From: Vibrio neptunius
Lineage (GTDB): Bacteria; Pseudomonadota; Gammaproteobacteria; Enterobacterales; Vibrionaceae
Length of the DNA stretch: 64,000 nucleotides
Direction: 5' to 3'
Assembly (NCBI GenBank): GCA_019339365.1
Contig: CP079859.1
Location: 2,108,001 to 2,172,000, forward strand
In this document: piece after piece, positions 19,876 through 29,679 of the stretch
How positions within the stretch are numbered: position 1 is the stretch's first letter
How the letters are laid out: each line of letters opens with the position of its first letter
Notes under the pieces: model-generated
What the model saw: only the letters and a program-made list of their open reading frames with translations
The model's database searches: none
Told to the model about the DNA's origin: nothing
Program-made: the position numbers and the translations under genes

Positions 19876-20214
19876 CTCCGTTTAGCCTGATGACGTTAAA
19901 TATTCGCTTGAATTATGTACATTATGACAATATTGTTAATGCGAATATAAAACTAATAGCATTGAAGAGGTGTTTTTCAAGTTAGCTGGCTATAAATGTT
20001 ATTTCATATCACCTTTTGCATCAAAGACGATGTATTCAGGGCGATTGAAAACCAAATAACACAGTTCAAATTGGCTCTCGGTTCGCTTTGCTGTTTCACT
20101 TCACATAAATACAGTAGAACTTGAAAGCGTGCGACCATGGTCTAATTCCAACCGCTTCTGATGCTAAGCGCTAAGTGCTAAGCTAGCAACAAAGATAAGA
20201 GAAAGGAATGTCGT
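19876..20214. other. Intergenic region between divergent genes
   Basis: These 339 bases hold the promoters of the chemoreceptor (minus) and cobB (plus). The stretch about 20163-20182 contains three near-copies of GCTAAG(C/T) in a row just before the cobB ribosome-binding site (AAAGGA). I see no gene, RNA or clear operator. Confidence 0.45.
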
Positions 20215-20952
20215 ATGAAATTTCCGTATCGAAATATCGTTATACTTACCGGCGCGGGTATCTCGGCTGAGTCAGGGATTCAGACTTTTAGAGCTCAGGA
20301 CGGATTATGGGAAAATCACCGCATTGAAGATGTAGCTACTCCTGAAGGGTTTGATCGTAATCCAGACCTTGTACAGAGCTTTTACAATCAGCGCCGGTTG
20401 AAACTTCAGGAAAAGGGGATCGATCCTAATCCCGCACATTTAGCTTTGGGGCGTCTTGAAAAAGAACTCGACGGTACAGTCACCATCATTACCCAGAATA
20501 TTGATAACCTTCATGAGCGTGGTGGAAGTGTGAATGTGATTCATATGCATGGAGAGCTACTGAAAGCGCGATGTAGCGAATCCAATCAGGTAGTCGAAGC
20601 GAAAGGAGACATTAAAACCGGTGATCTATGCCACTGTTGTCAGATCCCTTCCCAGATGCGGCCTCACATCGTTTGGTTTGGAGAAATGCCTCTACGAATG
20701 GGTGAAATCTACGAATCGTTAGAAAAGGCCGATTTGTTTATCTCAATTGGTACTTCAGGGGTTGTCTATCCTGCCGCAGGATTTGTACATGATGCCAAGA
20801 TGCATGGTGCGCATACACTTGAAATCAACCTGGAGCCAAGTGCGGTTGAAAGTGAATTTGAAGAGAAACGCTATGGTAAAGCCAGTCTTGAAGTACCTAA
20901 ATTGGTTGAGGAAATACTCTCGCTGCAACGGCCGGACGCTCGGCATGCGTAA
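20215..20952 (+). CDS. cobB: NAD-dependent protein deacylase CobB (class III sirtuin)
   Basis: This 245-residue cytoplasmic sirtuin removes acyl groups (acetyl, succinyl) from lysines using NAD+. The NAD-binding motif [10 protein letters not shown] (13-22), the [12 protein letters not shown] motif and the catalytic histidine in [12 protein letters not shown] are all present. The YxxR pair in SFYNQRR marks the desuccinylase-capable class III. Cysteines CHCC around residue 141 can supply part of the zinc site. The start has an AAAGGA ribosome-binding site and gives the short bacterial N-terminus. It is convergent with the diguanylate cyclase gene, with one base between the stop codons. Confidence 0.95.
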   Translation: MKFPYRNIVILTGAGISAESGIQTFRAQDGLWENHRIEDVATPEGFDRNPDLVQSFYNQRRLKLQEKGIDPNPAHLALGRLEKELDGTVTIITQNIDNLHERGGSVNVIHMHGELLKARCSESNQVVEAKGDIKTGDLCHCCQIPSQMRPHIVWFGEMPLRMGEIYESLEKADLFISIGTSGVVYPAAGFVHDAKMHGAHTLEINLEPSAVESEFEEKRYGKASLEVPKLVEEILSLQRPDARHA

Positions 20953-20953
20953 C

Positions 20954-21748
20954 TCAGTCGTTCTGAATAGTTTTACGCTGAGAGTGTTTCATTTCGTACA
21001 TCGCTTTGTCCGTTTTTATCAGGTTCTCTTTTAAGGTTTCAGGGGTAGAGGACTCAATACCATAGCTAAATAAGATTTGCTCTGCTATCAGATCTTGTTT
21101 GATTCTATCGATAAAGGCTTCACCTTCTCCCGGGCCGACCACAATCACAAATTCATCCCCGCCGATGCGAAATGCTTGATCTGTTGGATTTACCGATGCA
21201 TTGACCGCTTGTGCGAAACGGATGATAGTTAAATCACCGCTGGCGTGCCCATGGGTGTCATTAATTTGCTTCAATCCATCCAAATCGATGTAGATTAAAT
21301 CGAATTGCTTGCGAGCGATTGAGAACAGTTTCTTTCGGTTAAAAAGCCCGGTTAAATCATCGGTATACGCATGCTCTCTCATTTGGCGGAATAGTTGTGT
21401 CACACCAAAAGCAATCAGCAGGTACGCAATCTGGACTCCACCATCTTCTATCAAGATATGAGTGAATTCATTGTTGTCTGCCCATTGGTCAAAAGTAGGG
21501 ATTTCCGTGATGATATCGTAGCCTTGATTGACAATAAGGAGTATCAGCCCCAGTTTGATAAAGGTGTTGCTATGGTATAATTCGCGCGAAACAAAGTAGA
21601 TGAAAAGCAGAACGAATAGCGTATTCGCTTCAAATAGAAGATCGCTATAAGATTCAGGGTTCGTTTGATAGCTGATCGTTGTAACCAGTATCGCAAGCCC
21701 AGACAGCACGCAGAAGCCAGATAGGAATCTTTTGTACTTTACAATCAT
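20954..21748 (-). CDS. Membrane diguanylate cyclase (GGDEF)
   Basis: This 264-residue protein has about four to five membrane segments in the first 115 residues, then a GGDEF domain that makes cyclic di-GMP from two GTP. The domain start DDLTGLFNRKKLF and the active-site FRIGGDEFVIVV are intact. The inhibitory I-site, RxxD five residues before GGDEF, reads NPTD here, so product inhibition through that site is probably missing. It lies downstream of the polyamine transport operon beyond a terminator. The small N-terminal membrane unit is the only visible sensor. Confidence 0.93.
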   Translation of the reverse strand: MIVKYKRFLSGFCVLSGLAILVTTISYQTNPESYSDLLFEANTLFVLLFIYFVSRELYHSNTFIKLGLILLIVNQGYDIITEIPTFDQWADNNEFTHILIEDGGVQIAYLLIAFGVTQLFRQMREHAYTDDLTGLFNRKKLFSIARKQFDLIYIDLDGLKQINDTHGHASGDLTIIRFAQAVNASVNPTDQAFRIGGDEFVIVVGPGEGEAFIDRIKQDLIAEQILFSYGIESSTPETLKENLIKTDKAMYEMKHSQRKTIQND

Positions 21749-21773
21749 AGCGTCCTCGGTCGGTGAGAAAACA

Positions 21774-21799
21774 AATAAAGCGGCCAGAGCCGCTTTATT
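21774..21799 (-). terminator. Rho-independent terminator after the polyamine transport operon
   Basis: A perfect 11-base stem AATAAAGCGGC/GCCGCTTTATT with a 4-base loop follows the distal potD gene. Read on the minus strand, it is followed by a T-rich stretch. Confidence 0.85.
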
Positions 21800-21828
21800 A
21801 AGTATATAACTGAAAACAAGTTTACGTT

Positions 21829-22866
21829 TTAGTTGTCTACTTTTAGCTTCTGGAAGTACTCGTCGTAAAGAACGCTAGCTTCACCAACCTCGTCTTGCCA
21901 GGTTCCACTGTCCATCACTTCTTGAGGCGGGAAGATGCTTGGATCATTTGCAAATTCTTTAGGTAACAGCTTATGTGCTGTCGCAACAGGAGTTGGGTAG
22001 CCTATTTCGAGGGCGATTTTCGCTGCATTTTCTGGACGCAGCAGGAAATCTATCATTTTATGAGCGGCATCTACATTCTTTGCTTGTGCAGGAATCGCTA
22101 AGCTATCCATCCAGAAGACGGTGCCTTTTTCTGGCCAGATAATGTCGATCGATGCACCTTCCTGACGTGCCATGTAAGCAGAGCCGTTCCAAAGCATGCC
22201 TAGAGATACTTCACCCGCTAAGTAAGGGTTTGCAGGGAAGTCTGAGTTGAACACCAATACATTTGGCATCAGCTTCTTCAGTTCTTCGTAGGCTGCTTTA
22301 ATTTCGTCTGGGTTGGTTGTATTGGGTGAGTAACCCAGTTTAGTCAATGCGATATGGAAAACTTCACGTGAGTCATCCATTAGCATCAACTGGCCTTCCC
22401 ATTTGCTGTCCCAGAAGTCATCCCATTTGGTGATGGAAGACTTGTCCAGCATGTCGGAGTTAATACCAATACCAGTCGCACCCCAGATATAAGGGATAGA
22501 ATAATTGTTGTTCGGGTCGAAAGGCTTGTTCAGAAAGTTGGCATCAAGATCAGCGAAGTGCGACAGTTTTTTCTTGTCGATTTCTTGCAACATGCCTTCT
22601 TTACGCATCTTAGAAACGAAGTAAGTAGACGGTACTACTAAATCGTAACCCGATCCTTGAGTCTTAAGCTTGGCGTACATGCTTTCATTTGACTCGTAGG
22701 TAGAGTAAATAACCTTGATTCCAGTTTCTTTTGTAAAGTCTTCAAGAACTTCATTTGGAATGTATTCAGACCAGTTGTAGAAGTAGAGTTCTTGATCAGC
22801 AGCCATTGCAGGCGAAGCGATCAGAGTCGCTGCGCAAAGTGCGCTTGCATAGAATTTACTTTTCAT
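21829..22866 (-). CDS. potD: Spermidine/putrescine-binding periplasmic protein PotD (second copy)
   Basis: This is the periplasmic substrate-binding protein of the PotABCD polyamine ABC importer. From the ATG at 22866 (after GGAAAAAGA) it has 345 residues with a signal peptide ending SPAMAADQ. Family motifs include LYFYNWSEYIPNEVLEDF, YDLVVPSTYFVSKMRKEG and the DSREVFHIALTKLGYSP stretch. It is the more distal of two potD paralogues and is separated from the first by a hairpin terminator. Tandem potD genes are characteristic of Vibrio; in V. cholerae they feed the spermidine importer that affects biofilm formation. Confidence 0.93.
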   Translation of the reverse strand: MKSKFYASALCAATLIASPAMAADQELYFYNWSEYIPNEVLEDFTKETGIKVIYSTYESNESMYAKLKTQGSGYDLVVPSTYFVSKMRKEGMLQEIDKKKLSHFADLDANFLNKPFDPNNNYSIPYIWGATGIGINSDMLDKSSITKWDDFWDSKWEGQLMLMDDSREVFHIALTKLGYSPNTTNPDEIKAAYEELKKLMPNVLVFNSDFPANPYLAGEVSLGMLWNGSAYMARQEGASIDIIWPEKGTVFWMDSLAIPAQAKNVDAAHKMIDFLLRPENAAKIALEIGYPTPVATAHKLLPKEFANDPSIFPPQEVMDSGTWQDEVGEASVLYDEYFQKLKVDN

Positions 22867-22997
22867 TCTTTTTCCGTTTTGTTTTTGCTGAATCATTTAA
22901 CCGTCAGCCCTGACGATGTTTGGAGATAAAGCCGTGAGTAAGGACGTTTATCGTGACGACAAACCATACGGGGAAGAATTATATCAGCCAATAACGA

Positions 22998-23023
22998 AAA
23001 TAGGCAGCGAATGCTGCCTATTT
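22998..23023 (-). terminator. Hairpin between the two potD genes
   Basis: A stem AAATAGGCAGC/GCTGCCTATTT with loop GAAT follows the proximal potD gene. Together with the hairpins after potC and after the distal potD, it can adjust the relative amounts of the two binding proteins. Confidence 0.75.
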
Positions 23024-23039
23024 CGCAGAAAATGAATGT

Positions 23040-24074
23040 TTATTGACCCGCTTTCAGCTTCATGAAGTAATCTTCATATTTCACCGTCAGATCACCAACG
23101 GCATCTTGCCACTCGACACGGTCTAGATCTTCTTGAGAAGGGAAGAGTGGAGCAACATCTTTAAACTTTGCGTTTGATGCTTCAACGGCGGTTAAGTACC
23201 CAGTGTCACGAGAGATTTGCTCCGCTATTTCAGGTCTTAGGAGGAAGTCGATCATCTTATGTGCTGCGTCTACGTTTACTGCACCCGATGAAATTGCAAA
23301 GTTATCCACCCAACCAATGCCTCCCTCTTTGGGGAATACCAGTTTAAGGTTCATGCCTTCACTTTGAGCTGCCGCCGCACTGCCATTCCACAGCATGCCT
23401 ACGCCGACTTCACCTGACATATAAGGCGCCCCTGGATTATCAGAGTTAAACACCAATACGTTAGGCATTAATTTTTGCAGCTCAGTGTAAGCTTCGTCAA
23501 TTTGTTTCGCATCAGTTGAATTGCCCGAATAACCCAATTTGCGTAGCGCAATATGGAACACTTCACGTGTGTCATCCATCATCATGACCTGACCTTCAAG
23601 CTCCGGATTCCATAAATCTGCCCAACTCTGAAAATCGTTCGGGTCATACATATCGGCGTTGACCGCTAGACCAGTAATCGCAACAACGTGAGGGATAGAG
23701 TAGTCATTGTTAGGGTCATAAGGTTTATCTAGATAGTTTTTATCCAGATTATTGAAGTTGCTTAGCTTAGATTTATCGATTTTTTGCAGCATACCTTCAT
23801 CGCGCATTTTGGCGACGAAATACGTCGAAGGTACAACCAAATCGTAACCTTGATTGTGTGTCTTTAGCTTGGCATACAAGGTTTCATTTGACTCATAAGT
23901 CGAGTAGATAACCTTAATACCGGTTTCCTTGGTAAATTGTTCCAGAAGGCTGCTATTGATGTATGGCCCCCAGTTCATAAATACCAATTCTTTGTTTTCA
24001 TCAGCGAGCACTGAACCAGAGAACAGTGAAAGCGCGCATGCACTACCAGCTAAAAAAGTAGCCCATTTTTTCAT
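23040..24074 (-). CDS. potD: Spermidine/putrescine-binding periplasmic protein PotD (first copy)
   Basis: This 344-residue PotD paralogue has a signal peptide ending in SGSVLADE and the same landmarks as its neighbour (LVFMNWGPYINSSLLEQF, YDLVVPSTYFVAKMRDEG, MMDDTREVFHIALRKLGY). The ATG at 24074 was chosen because it starts the signal peptide and has GGAG upstream; an earlier in-frame ATG at 24119 adds 15 unlikely residues. The ligand-region aromatic residues differ between copies (NWGPY against NWSEY), so the two may prefer different polyamines. Confidence 0.92.
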   Translation of the reverse strand: MKKWATFLAGSACALSLFSGSVLADENKELVFMNWGPYINSSLLEQFTKETGIKVIYSTYESNETLYAKLKTHNQGYDLVVPSTYFVAKMRDEGMLQKIDKSKLSNFNNLDKNYLDKPYDPNNDYSIPHVVAITGLAVNADMYDPNDFQSWADLWNPELEGQVMMMDDTREVFHIALRKLGYSGNSTDAKQIDEAYTELQKLMPNVLVFNSDNPGAPYMSGEVGVGMLWNGSAAAAQSEGMNLKLVFPKEGGIGWVDNFAISSGAVNVDAAHKMIDFLLRPEIAEQISRDTGYLTAVEASNAKFKDVAPLFPSQEDLDRVEWQDAVGDLTVKYEDYFMKLKAGQ

Positions 24075-24148
24075 TGACGTTAGCTCCAAACCAAACGTTG
24101 CCGAATGCTCTTGAGTCATCGCGTGAGCATAAGCGGCGGTCGATAGAA

Positions 24149-24177
24149 AAACAGAATGGCATCAAGCCATTCTGTTT
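24149..24177 (-). terminator. Hairpin between potC and potD
   Basis: A perfect 12-base stem AAACAGAATGGC/GCCATTCTGTTT with loop ATCAA lies just after potC, which ends at 24197. It probably attenuates or stabilises the transcript between the permease genes and the binding-protein genes. Confidence 0.8.
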
Positions 24178-24196
24178 CATGAAAGAAGATTCAAAT

Positions 24197-24967
24197 CTAT
24201 TTCACTTTTTCTCTCGCCAGTAACTGAGAAATCACGACTAAGATGAGTGAAACAATCAGCATGACTGTGGCCAGCGCATTCACCTCAGGAGAGATCCCCA
24301 CTTTAACCATTGAGTAGATCTTGAGTGGCAATATCTCATAGGTTGGCCCGGTCACGAACGAGCTGATGATGACATCGTCCAGAGAAAGCGTAAAACTTAG
24401 CAACCAACCAGCGGCCACGGCAGGTTTCGCCAGTGGCAGAATGATTTGTTTGAGAATAACCCATTCGCTAGCACCAAGGTCTTTGGCGGCTTCAAGCATT
24501 TTCACATCAAAGCCATTTAAGCGGCTATAAACCGTAACCACAACAAAAGGTAAACAGAAGGTGATATGTGCAATCAACAGGGTGAAAAAGCCCAGTTGCG
24601 CACCCAATACCAAGAACAGCGCGAGCAGAGAGATCGCCATAACAATGTCTGGTGACATCATCACAACGAATAACATGCCATTGACGGCACCTTTTCCTTT
24701 AAACGTATAACGGAATAGGGCAACGGCCGTTAGGCTACCGATCACAGTTGCTGCTGTCGCTGAAAAAATAGCGACATTCAGTGAGTGCCAAGCGGCTTGC
24801 ATTAAGCTGTCATTGTTCACTAATGTTTCGTACCACTTGGTGGTAAAGCCTCCCCATTTCATGCCGAATTTATTGGCATTAAACGAGTTAACGATTAATA
24901 CAATGATGGGTAGATACAAGAACGCATACACCAACGCCATAAAGCTAAATCTAACTGTACGTCCCAT
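24197..24967 (-). CDS. potC: Polyamine ABC transporter permease PotC
   Basis: This 256-residue inner-membrane permease of the PotABCD importer has six predicted membrane segments and the ABC-permease EAA loop ([27 protein letters not shown]) that contacts the PotA ATPase. The ATG overlaps the potB stop (TGATG), so the two are translationally coupled. Length and motifs are normal for PotC. Confidence 0.95.
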   Translation of the reverse strand: MGRTVRFSFMALVYAFLYLPIIVLIVNSFNANKFGMKWGGFTTKWYETLVNNDSLMQAAWHSLNVAIFSATAATVIGSLTAVALFRYTFKGKGAVNGMLFVVMMSPDIVMAISLLALFLVLGAQLGFFTLLIAHITFCLPFVVVTVYSRLNGFDVKMLEAAKDLGASEWVILKQIILPLAKPAVAAGWLLSFTLSLDDVIISSFVTGPTYEILPLKIYSMVKVGISPEVNALATVMLIVSLILVVISQLLAREKVK

Positions 24968-25827
24968 CAGTCTAGCTCCACTTTCTTGTTCAATAACTTA
25001 CCTGCTCGATAGTAGGCATAGAGCATGATCGCCATGGCAAGAGTGAGCGCGATACTTGTCGCAGCACCAAACGGCCAGTCTCGGGCATTGAGCACCTGAC
25101 TTTTAATCACGTTACCAATAAGCAGGTTTTTCGCCCCACCGAGTAGATCCGCAATGTAGAACATGCCTAACGCAGGAAGAAGCACTAGTAAACATCCGCC
25201 GATGATACCTGGCATGGTGAGCGGCAGAATGACTTTGGTGATGGTCTGAAACTTGTTTGCTCCAAGATCCTTCGCCGCTTCAATGTAGGTATTATCGAGC
25301 TTCTCAATAGCAGAGTAGAGCGGCAAAATCATAAATGGCAATAGGATATAGACTAGGCCGATCATCACCGCCGTCTCTGTGTACATCAAACGAATAGGCT
25401 TATCGATGATTTCCATTGCCATGAGTGATTTGTTCAACACACCTTGTGTCCCAAGCACAATCTTAAGACCATAGGTTCGGATCAGTGAGTTGGTCCAAAA
25501 AGGCACTATGACCAAAAACAGCATGATAGGGCGCCATTTCTCAGGCATCTTCGCAACGATATAGGCAAAAGGATAACCAATCACCAAACACAAGAGAGTT
25601 GCAATGATTGCCATATAGAAAGAATGCCAAAGCACCTTCGCATAGAGCGGATCCATCAGACGAATGTAGTTGTCGAACGTGAAAGTGAGTTCAATTAGAT
25701 TCGCTTCATCACGAGTCAGAAAACTGGTACCAATAATCATTAGGTTGGGCACAAGCACAAACAGCGCTAGCCAACCGACGACCAGTGTGATGATGGCGTT
25801 CTGCAGATTAAGCTTCTTGCTTATCAT
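24967..25827 (-). CDS. potB: Polyamine ABC transporter permease PotB
   Basis: This is the partner permease of PotC, 286 residues from the ATG at 25827 ([20 protein letters not shown]), with six membrane segments and an EAA loop ([23 protein letters not shown]). An upstream in-frame ATG at 25953 would add 42 hydrophilic residues that are only the antisense-free overlap with potA, so the internal ATG is preferred. The gene overlaps the end of potA by 20 bases. Confidence 0.94.
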   Translation of the reverse strand: MISKKLNLQNAIITLVVGWLALFVLVPNLMIIGTSFLTRDEANLIELTFTFDNYIRLMDPLYAKVLWHSFYMAIIATLLCLVIGYPFAYIVAKMPEKWRPIMLFLVIVPFWTNSLIRTYGLKIVLGTQGVLNKSLMAMEIIDKPIRLMYTETAVMIGLVYILLPFMILPLYSAIEKLDNTYIEAAKDLGANKFQTITKVILPLTMPGIIGGCLLVLLPALGMFYIADLLGGAKNLLIGNVIKSQVLNARDWPFGAATSIALTLAMAIMLYAYYRAGKLLNKKVELD

Positions 25828-26950
25828 TGAGAACGACCTCCCAGCTTTCAACCCAAGTAATCGCCACTTTCTGGCCCAATGAATGGTCCACATCAGGATC
25901 ATCTTCGTTAAAGAACTCGCTGACCATGACTCGCATGCCTGATTCCAATTCAATCACAGAATCGAGAGTCATACCTTTATAAGTACGTTCTGTGACGTGG
26001 CCAACAATCCCTTTTTGCTCGGATTCTTTGATTTCTTCTAGGCGAAGATCTTCTGGGCGCAGCAGAACTTGTAGCTTGTCACCGGTTAGCGCTTCTTTAT
26101 CGTAGTAAACAATCGACTCCACACCTTCGATCTCGGCGCGAATGCGTTTGTCATCCATGCGTTCAATCATGGTGGCATCGAATACGTTAATTTCACCAAT
26201 GAAGCGGGCAACGAACAAGTTCTTAGGCTCTTCATAAATCTCACGTGGAGAGCCATCTTGCTCAATAACGCCATCACGCATAACAATAATACGATCTGAC
26301 ATGGACAATGCTTCTTCCTGGTCGTGTGTGACGAAGATAAAGGTAATACCAAGCTGGCGCTGAAGCTGTTTAAGCTCAATTTGCATCTGTTTACGAAGCT
26401 TGTAATCTAGCGCAGACAGAGATTCGTCAAGCAGTAACACCTTAGGTTTATTGACGACAGCACGCGCAATAGCGATACGCTGTTGCTGGCCTCCTGAAAG
26501 CTGGTGTGGTTTACGCTGAGCCATTTTCTCAAGACGCACCATTTTCAATGCTTCCAAAACACGTGGTTCGATGTCATCCGCGGGCACTTTTTGCATACGC
26601 AAGCCAAATGCAACGTTGTCAAAAACGGTCATGTGGGGAAACAATGCGTAACTTTGAAATACAGTGTTGACGTGCCTCTGTTCAGCAGGGACTTGAGTAA
26701 CATTCTGGTTATCAAGAATGATGTCGCCATTGTCAGCGGCCTCAAAACCAGCAATCATTCTTAATACCGTGGTTTTACCACAACCAGACGGACCTAAAAT
26801 CGTTAGGAATTCTCCGTGGTTCACATCGAGGTTAAGATTTCCGATAATTTCTTTACCATCGAAACTTTTGCTGATGCCAGTTAAACGGATAACTGGTTGT
26901 CCTGCTTTTTGTTTAGCGTTCAACGTCTGTTTTTCTCCCACTCCGGCCAA
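25808..26950 (-). CDS. potA: Polyamine ABC transporter ATP-binding protein PotA
   Basis: This 380-residue ATPase energises spermidine/putrescine import. Walker A (GPSGCGKTT), the Q-loop, signature [14 protein letters not shown], Walker B ([12 protein letters not shown]) and the H-loop histidine (FVTHDQEE) are all intact. A C-terminal TOBE regulatory domain follows from about residue 290 ([11 protein letters not shown]). It is the first gene of the operon potA-potB-potC-potD-potD, transcribed leftward. The 357 bases upstream must hold the promoter. Confidence 0.96.
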   Translation of the reverse strand: MAGVGEKQTLNAKQKAGQPVIRLTGISKSFDGKEIIGNLNLDVNHGEFLTILGPSGCGKTTVLRMIAGFEAADNGDIILDNQNVTQVPAEQRHVNTVFQSYALFPHMTVFDNVAFGLRMQKVPADDIEPRVLEALKMVRLEKMAQRKPHQLSGGQQQRIAIARAVVNKPKVLLLDESLSALDYKLRKQMQIELKQLQRQLGITFIFVTHDQEEALSMSDRIIVMRDGVIEQDGSPREIYEEPKNLFVARFIGEINVFDATMIERMDDKRIRAEIEGVESIVYYDKEALTGDKLQVLLRPEDLRLEEIKESEQKGIVGHVTERTYKGMTLDSVIELESGMRVMVSEFFNEDDPDVDHSLGQKVAITWVESWEVVLNDKQEA

Positions 26951-27307
26951 CAGAAAATGACCTGTAATTACACAATTTAGAGGCGCGCATCATAATCACC
27001 AAAAGTGTGAAATCAAAGCATTTTCTTACCTTGAAACACAAAAAATTTTGCAGGTAAAAGTAAACATTCCTTACCATACTGTTTTTAGACAAATTTAATG
27101 CATCAAACATAGAAAATCGAAGTCAGATTTTGGCCTTACTTGCGCGTTGAATGGTCAATTATCAACCATGTAGGCAATAAAGCAAGCCGATGAGCGTGAA
27201 TCGATTTTGGACTTGGAAAGGATTCAGTATAATGGCGGAATATCGAAACATAACTCTTAATCAACAAGTTAGCTTAGTGAAAGATTCATTAAGCACCGGA
27301 TTCAATA
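26951..27307. other. Divergent promoter region between potA and a membrane-protein gene
   Basis: These 357 bases separate potA (minus) from the gene at 27308 (plus). They are AT-rich near potA. I see no gene, hairpin or operator that I can name. Confidence 0.4.
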
Positions 27308-28111
27308 ATGAATAATGATATTGAAAAAGATTTCAATTTAGGTGGAAGTGTCGAACGTGCGCTTTCTGGTAACTACGAATTAAAAGCTGGGGAAGTTTTC
27401 AGAGAGGCGTGGGGTCATACGATCAAAAATTTCTTGTCGTTTTCTCCCGCTATTATCATTTTGATTTTTGTTCAACTCGCGATTTTCTATGTTGCGGTAA
27501 AACTTCAACTGGGTGACCCTTCAATCATTCTTGATGCAGTGACAAACCCTGAAGGTATTGATCCAAGAATCATCCAGGCGATATTTATTGCAAACTTCAG
27601 TTATGAAGTAGTGAGTGCACCTATTTATGCGGGTATCAGCTTAATGGCAATGAGTCATGTTGCTGGCTTATCAACAAAGCCTCGTCATATTGGTAAAGGG
27701 CTCCAATATACGGTGCCTGTTATTTTAGCGACCTTGTTTAGCTTATTGCTTCAAGGAATTGCAGGCATGATCCTGCCATTTCTGTCTATGTATTTGTCTC
27801 TTGCATTTAGCAATTCTATCCTTCTCATATGTGAGAAGCAGATCCCACCAATGCAATCTTTATTACTGTCTTTACGTGCGGTGAATAAAAAGATTTTTGT
27901 TTTGGCAGGGATCTATTCATTGGTTATGTTAATGTTTGTGGCAGGAGCCATGTTCTATGGTCTAGGTTTAATCTTTGTTTTACCGTTCTTCTTCCATGTG
28001 AAGGGTATTATCTATCGCAATATGTTCGGTATCAAACTCAAGGTTGTCGCAACGGGCAGGCCGAAAGATGAGGATGACAATGACGACGATTCACAAGTGT
28101 TCAATGCGTAA
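27308..28111 (+). CDS. Multi-pass inner-membrane protein of unknown function
   Basis: This 267-residue protein has a polar N-terminus followed by about five to six hydrophobic segments (for example SFSPAIIILIFVQLAIFYV and SLVMLMFVAGAMFYGLGLIF), and an acidic C-terminal tail (KDEDDNDDDSQVFNA). It resembles the BPSS1780-type family of uncharacterised membrane proteins found in this genomic neighbourhood in Vibrio. Its stop codon overlaps the start of the next gene, so the two are probably co-expressed. No enzymatic motif is visible. Confidence 0.75.
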   Translation: MNNDIEKDFNLGGSVERALSGNYELKAGEVFREAWGHTIKNFLSFSPAIIILIFVQLAIFYVAVKLQLGDPSIILDAVTNPEGIDPRIIQAIFIANFSYEVVSAPIYAGISLMAMSHVAGLSTKPRHIGKGLQYTVPVILATLFSLLLQGIAGMILPFLSMYLSLAFSNSILLICEKQIPPMQSLLLSLRAVNKKIFVLAGIYSLVMLMFVAGAMFYGLGLIFVLPFFFHVKGIIYRNMFGIKLKVVATGRPKDEDDNDDDSQVFNA

Positions 28112-28946
28112 AAGTGAATTCCTTGCTATCGCTGCAGCTGGCTTAATCGCCAGCTGCAGCTTTTATAGCTATGAGAAAAATGAAGCTCAGGAACGTGAAC
28201 GCAGAAAGCAGGCCCAGACGACAGAACAATCTATATCGTTTGATGGTCATTCTGTAGGTCAAGCCCCTGACTTTTCAGCCATCACCAATGTATCAGCAAA
28301 AAAACAAGCCTTTTTCGACTATCTGCGCCCAGGTATCGCATTTGAAAATCAACGTATTCTTAACGAACGAAGTCGATTGGACAAGATACAAGTTAACTTC
28401 CAAGCAGATCGGCTTTCCAATGATGACGAAAGTTATGCGAAGCGATTAGGAAAGCTTTACAACGTCGAGTTGGATTCTAATGGGATTAGCCAGCAGTGGC
28501 TTGATCAAATGTTTCATCGTATCGATGTCATTCCAGAAGCGTTAGTCCTAGTGCAGGGTGCCAATGAGTCCGCTTGGGGAACATCGCGATTTGCCACTCA
28601 AGCGAACAATTATTTCGGCCAATGGTGCTATAGCTCCGGTTGTGGCCTCGTTCCGCTACAACGCGGAGAGGGCATGACACATGAGGTGGAAAAATTCAGT
28701 TCGGTACAGCAATCGATAAAGGGCTACTTTATGAACGTGAACCGAAATCGAGCTTACGAAGAATTGCGAGAAATTCGCTATCAACGCCACCTGAGGGGAG
28801 AGAGCCTGACAGACATCAATGCAGCGATTGCCTTGACCAATGGGTTGTTGAAATACTCTGAGCGAGGTGAGGCATACGTCAAGGACTTACAAACGATGAT
28901 CAGGCACAATCAGGCGTTCTGGGAAGACACCCTTACTAAAAAATAA
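28104..28946 (+). CDS. Bax-like glucosaminidase-domain lipoprotein
   Basis: From the ATG at 28104 (MRKSEFLAIAAAGLIASCSF) this 280-residue protein has a lipoprotein signal with lipobox LIASC. A glucosaminidase domain (about 130-280) follows, with the catalytic glutamate in VLVQGANESAWGTSRFA and the NYFGQWCY motif typical of Bax proteins. These enzymes cut the glycan strands of peptidoglycan. The ATG overlaps the preceding gene by eight bases. Earlier in-frame ATGs inside that gene would bury the signal sequence and are less likely. Confidence 0.86.
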   Translation: MRKSEFLAIAAAGLIASCSFYSYEKNEAQERERRKQAQTTEQSISFDGHSVGQAPDFSAITNVSAKKQAFFDYLRPGIAFENQRILNERSRLDKIQVNFQADRLSNDDESYAKRLGKLYNVELDSNGISQQWLDQMFHRIDVIPEALVLVQGANESAWGTSRFATQANNYFGQWCYSSGCGLVPLQRGEGMTHEVEKFSSVQQSIKGYFMNVNRNRAYEELREIRYQRHLRGESLTDINAAIALTNGLLKYSERGEAYVKDLQTMIRHNQAFWEDTLTKK

Positions 28947-28958
28947 GTATTACACTCA

Positions 28959-29618
28959 ATGAAAAAATTATCGTTAGCTCTTTTAACTGCCGCAGTGACT
29001 TCTGCTGCGGCGTTACCTGTCTCTGCTCAAGAATACATGTTTACCTATTCAAAGCTCTTCACTCATATGAAGCAGAATGTGAAAGAAGGGCATGAAGATG
29101 TCAAAGTCGGTTTCTTCTTCCTTAATGCCGATACAAAACAAAACTGTGTTATTGAAAAGGCATGGATGGAAAAAGAAGAACACTATGAAGAGCTGAAATC
29201 TTCGCCATACCATGAATTGCTCGTTCCACTGGACAACAATCTTAAATCAGCTAACCCACTTGTTTTTGTGCAAACGCCAATGGATCAACGATGTGACTTC
29301 TCAATGGTTGTGATGACGAAAGAACCATTTAACGGTGAGATTGCCTACGCAGACGTAGAAAAGTTGATGCCGCAGATGCAGGCTATGCTTGAAGACTTAG
29401 GTGGGATGTTTTCCAGCTGGTTTACCCCAGATGTAGATGGAGTGACGCTTGAGTTCGCTAACAAACTGAATTCAAGAGTGGAGTTCTCTAATGGCTCTAG
29501 TAAGCCGATCGTGAATGGTAAAGTACAGATCGCTTTATCGGAAATTGGTGAAGGCGGTACTATGACATTACCTCAAGAAACAGCGCGTGTTTTGCCTTAT
29601 CTATCCAAAGCTAACTGA
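28959..29618 (+). CDS. DUF2987 periplasmic protein
   Basis: This 219-residue exported protein has a signal peptide ending LPVSAQEY. It matches in order and length the DUF2987 proteins of Vibrio and relatives (EYMFTYSKLFTHMKQNVKEG near the mature start, MVVMTKEPFNGEIAYADVEK in the middle). Function is unknown. It follows the glucosaminidase by 12 bases and ends the operon ahead of a strong terminator. Confidence 0.82.
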   Translation: MKKLSLALLTAAVTSAAALPVSAQEYMFTYSKLFTHMKQNVKEGHEDVKVGFFFLNADTKQNCVIEKAWMEKEEHYEELKSSPYHELLVPLDNNLKSANPLVFVQTPMDQRCDFSMVVMTKEPFNGEIAYADVEKLMPQMQAMLEDLGGMFSSWFTPDVDGVTLEFANKLNSRVEFSNGSSKPIVNGKVQIALSEIGEGGTMTLPQETARVLPYLSKAN

Positions 29619-29636
29619 TCCGCTGGGTGTTTATAC

Positions 29637-29664
29637 AAAAAGGGTCGCTGCTGCGACCCTTTTT
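29637..29664. terminator. Strong bidirectional terminator
   Basis: A perfect 12-base stem AAAAAGGGTCGC/GCGACCCTTTTT with loop TGCT, flanked by A and T runs, lies between the convergent DUF2987 and ttcA genes. It can serve both. Confidence 0.95.
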
Positions 29665-29679
29665 TAATTCTAAATGCAT

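Noticed and set aside
20163..20182. GCTAAG(C/T) triplet before cobB as an operator
   Set aside because: The repeats are short and imperfect, with no second occurrence elsewhere in the window that would support a binding site.
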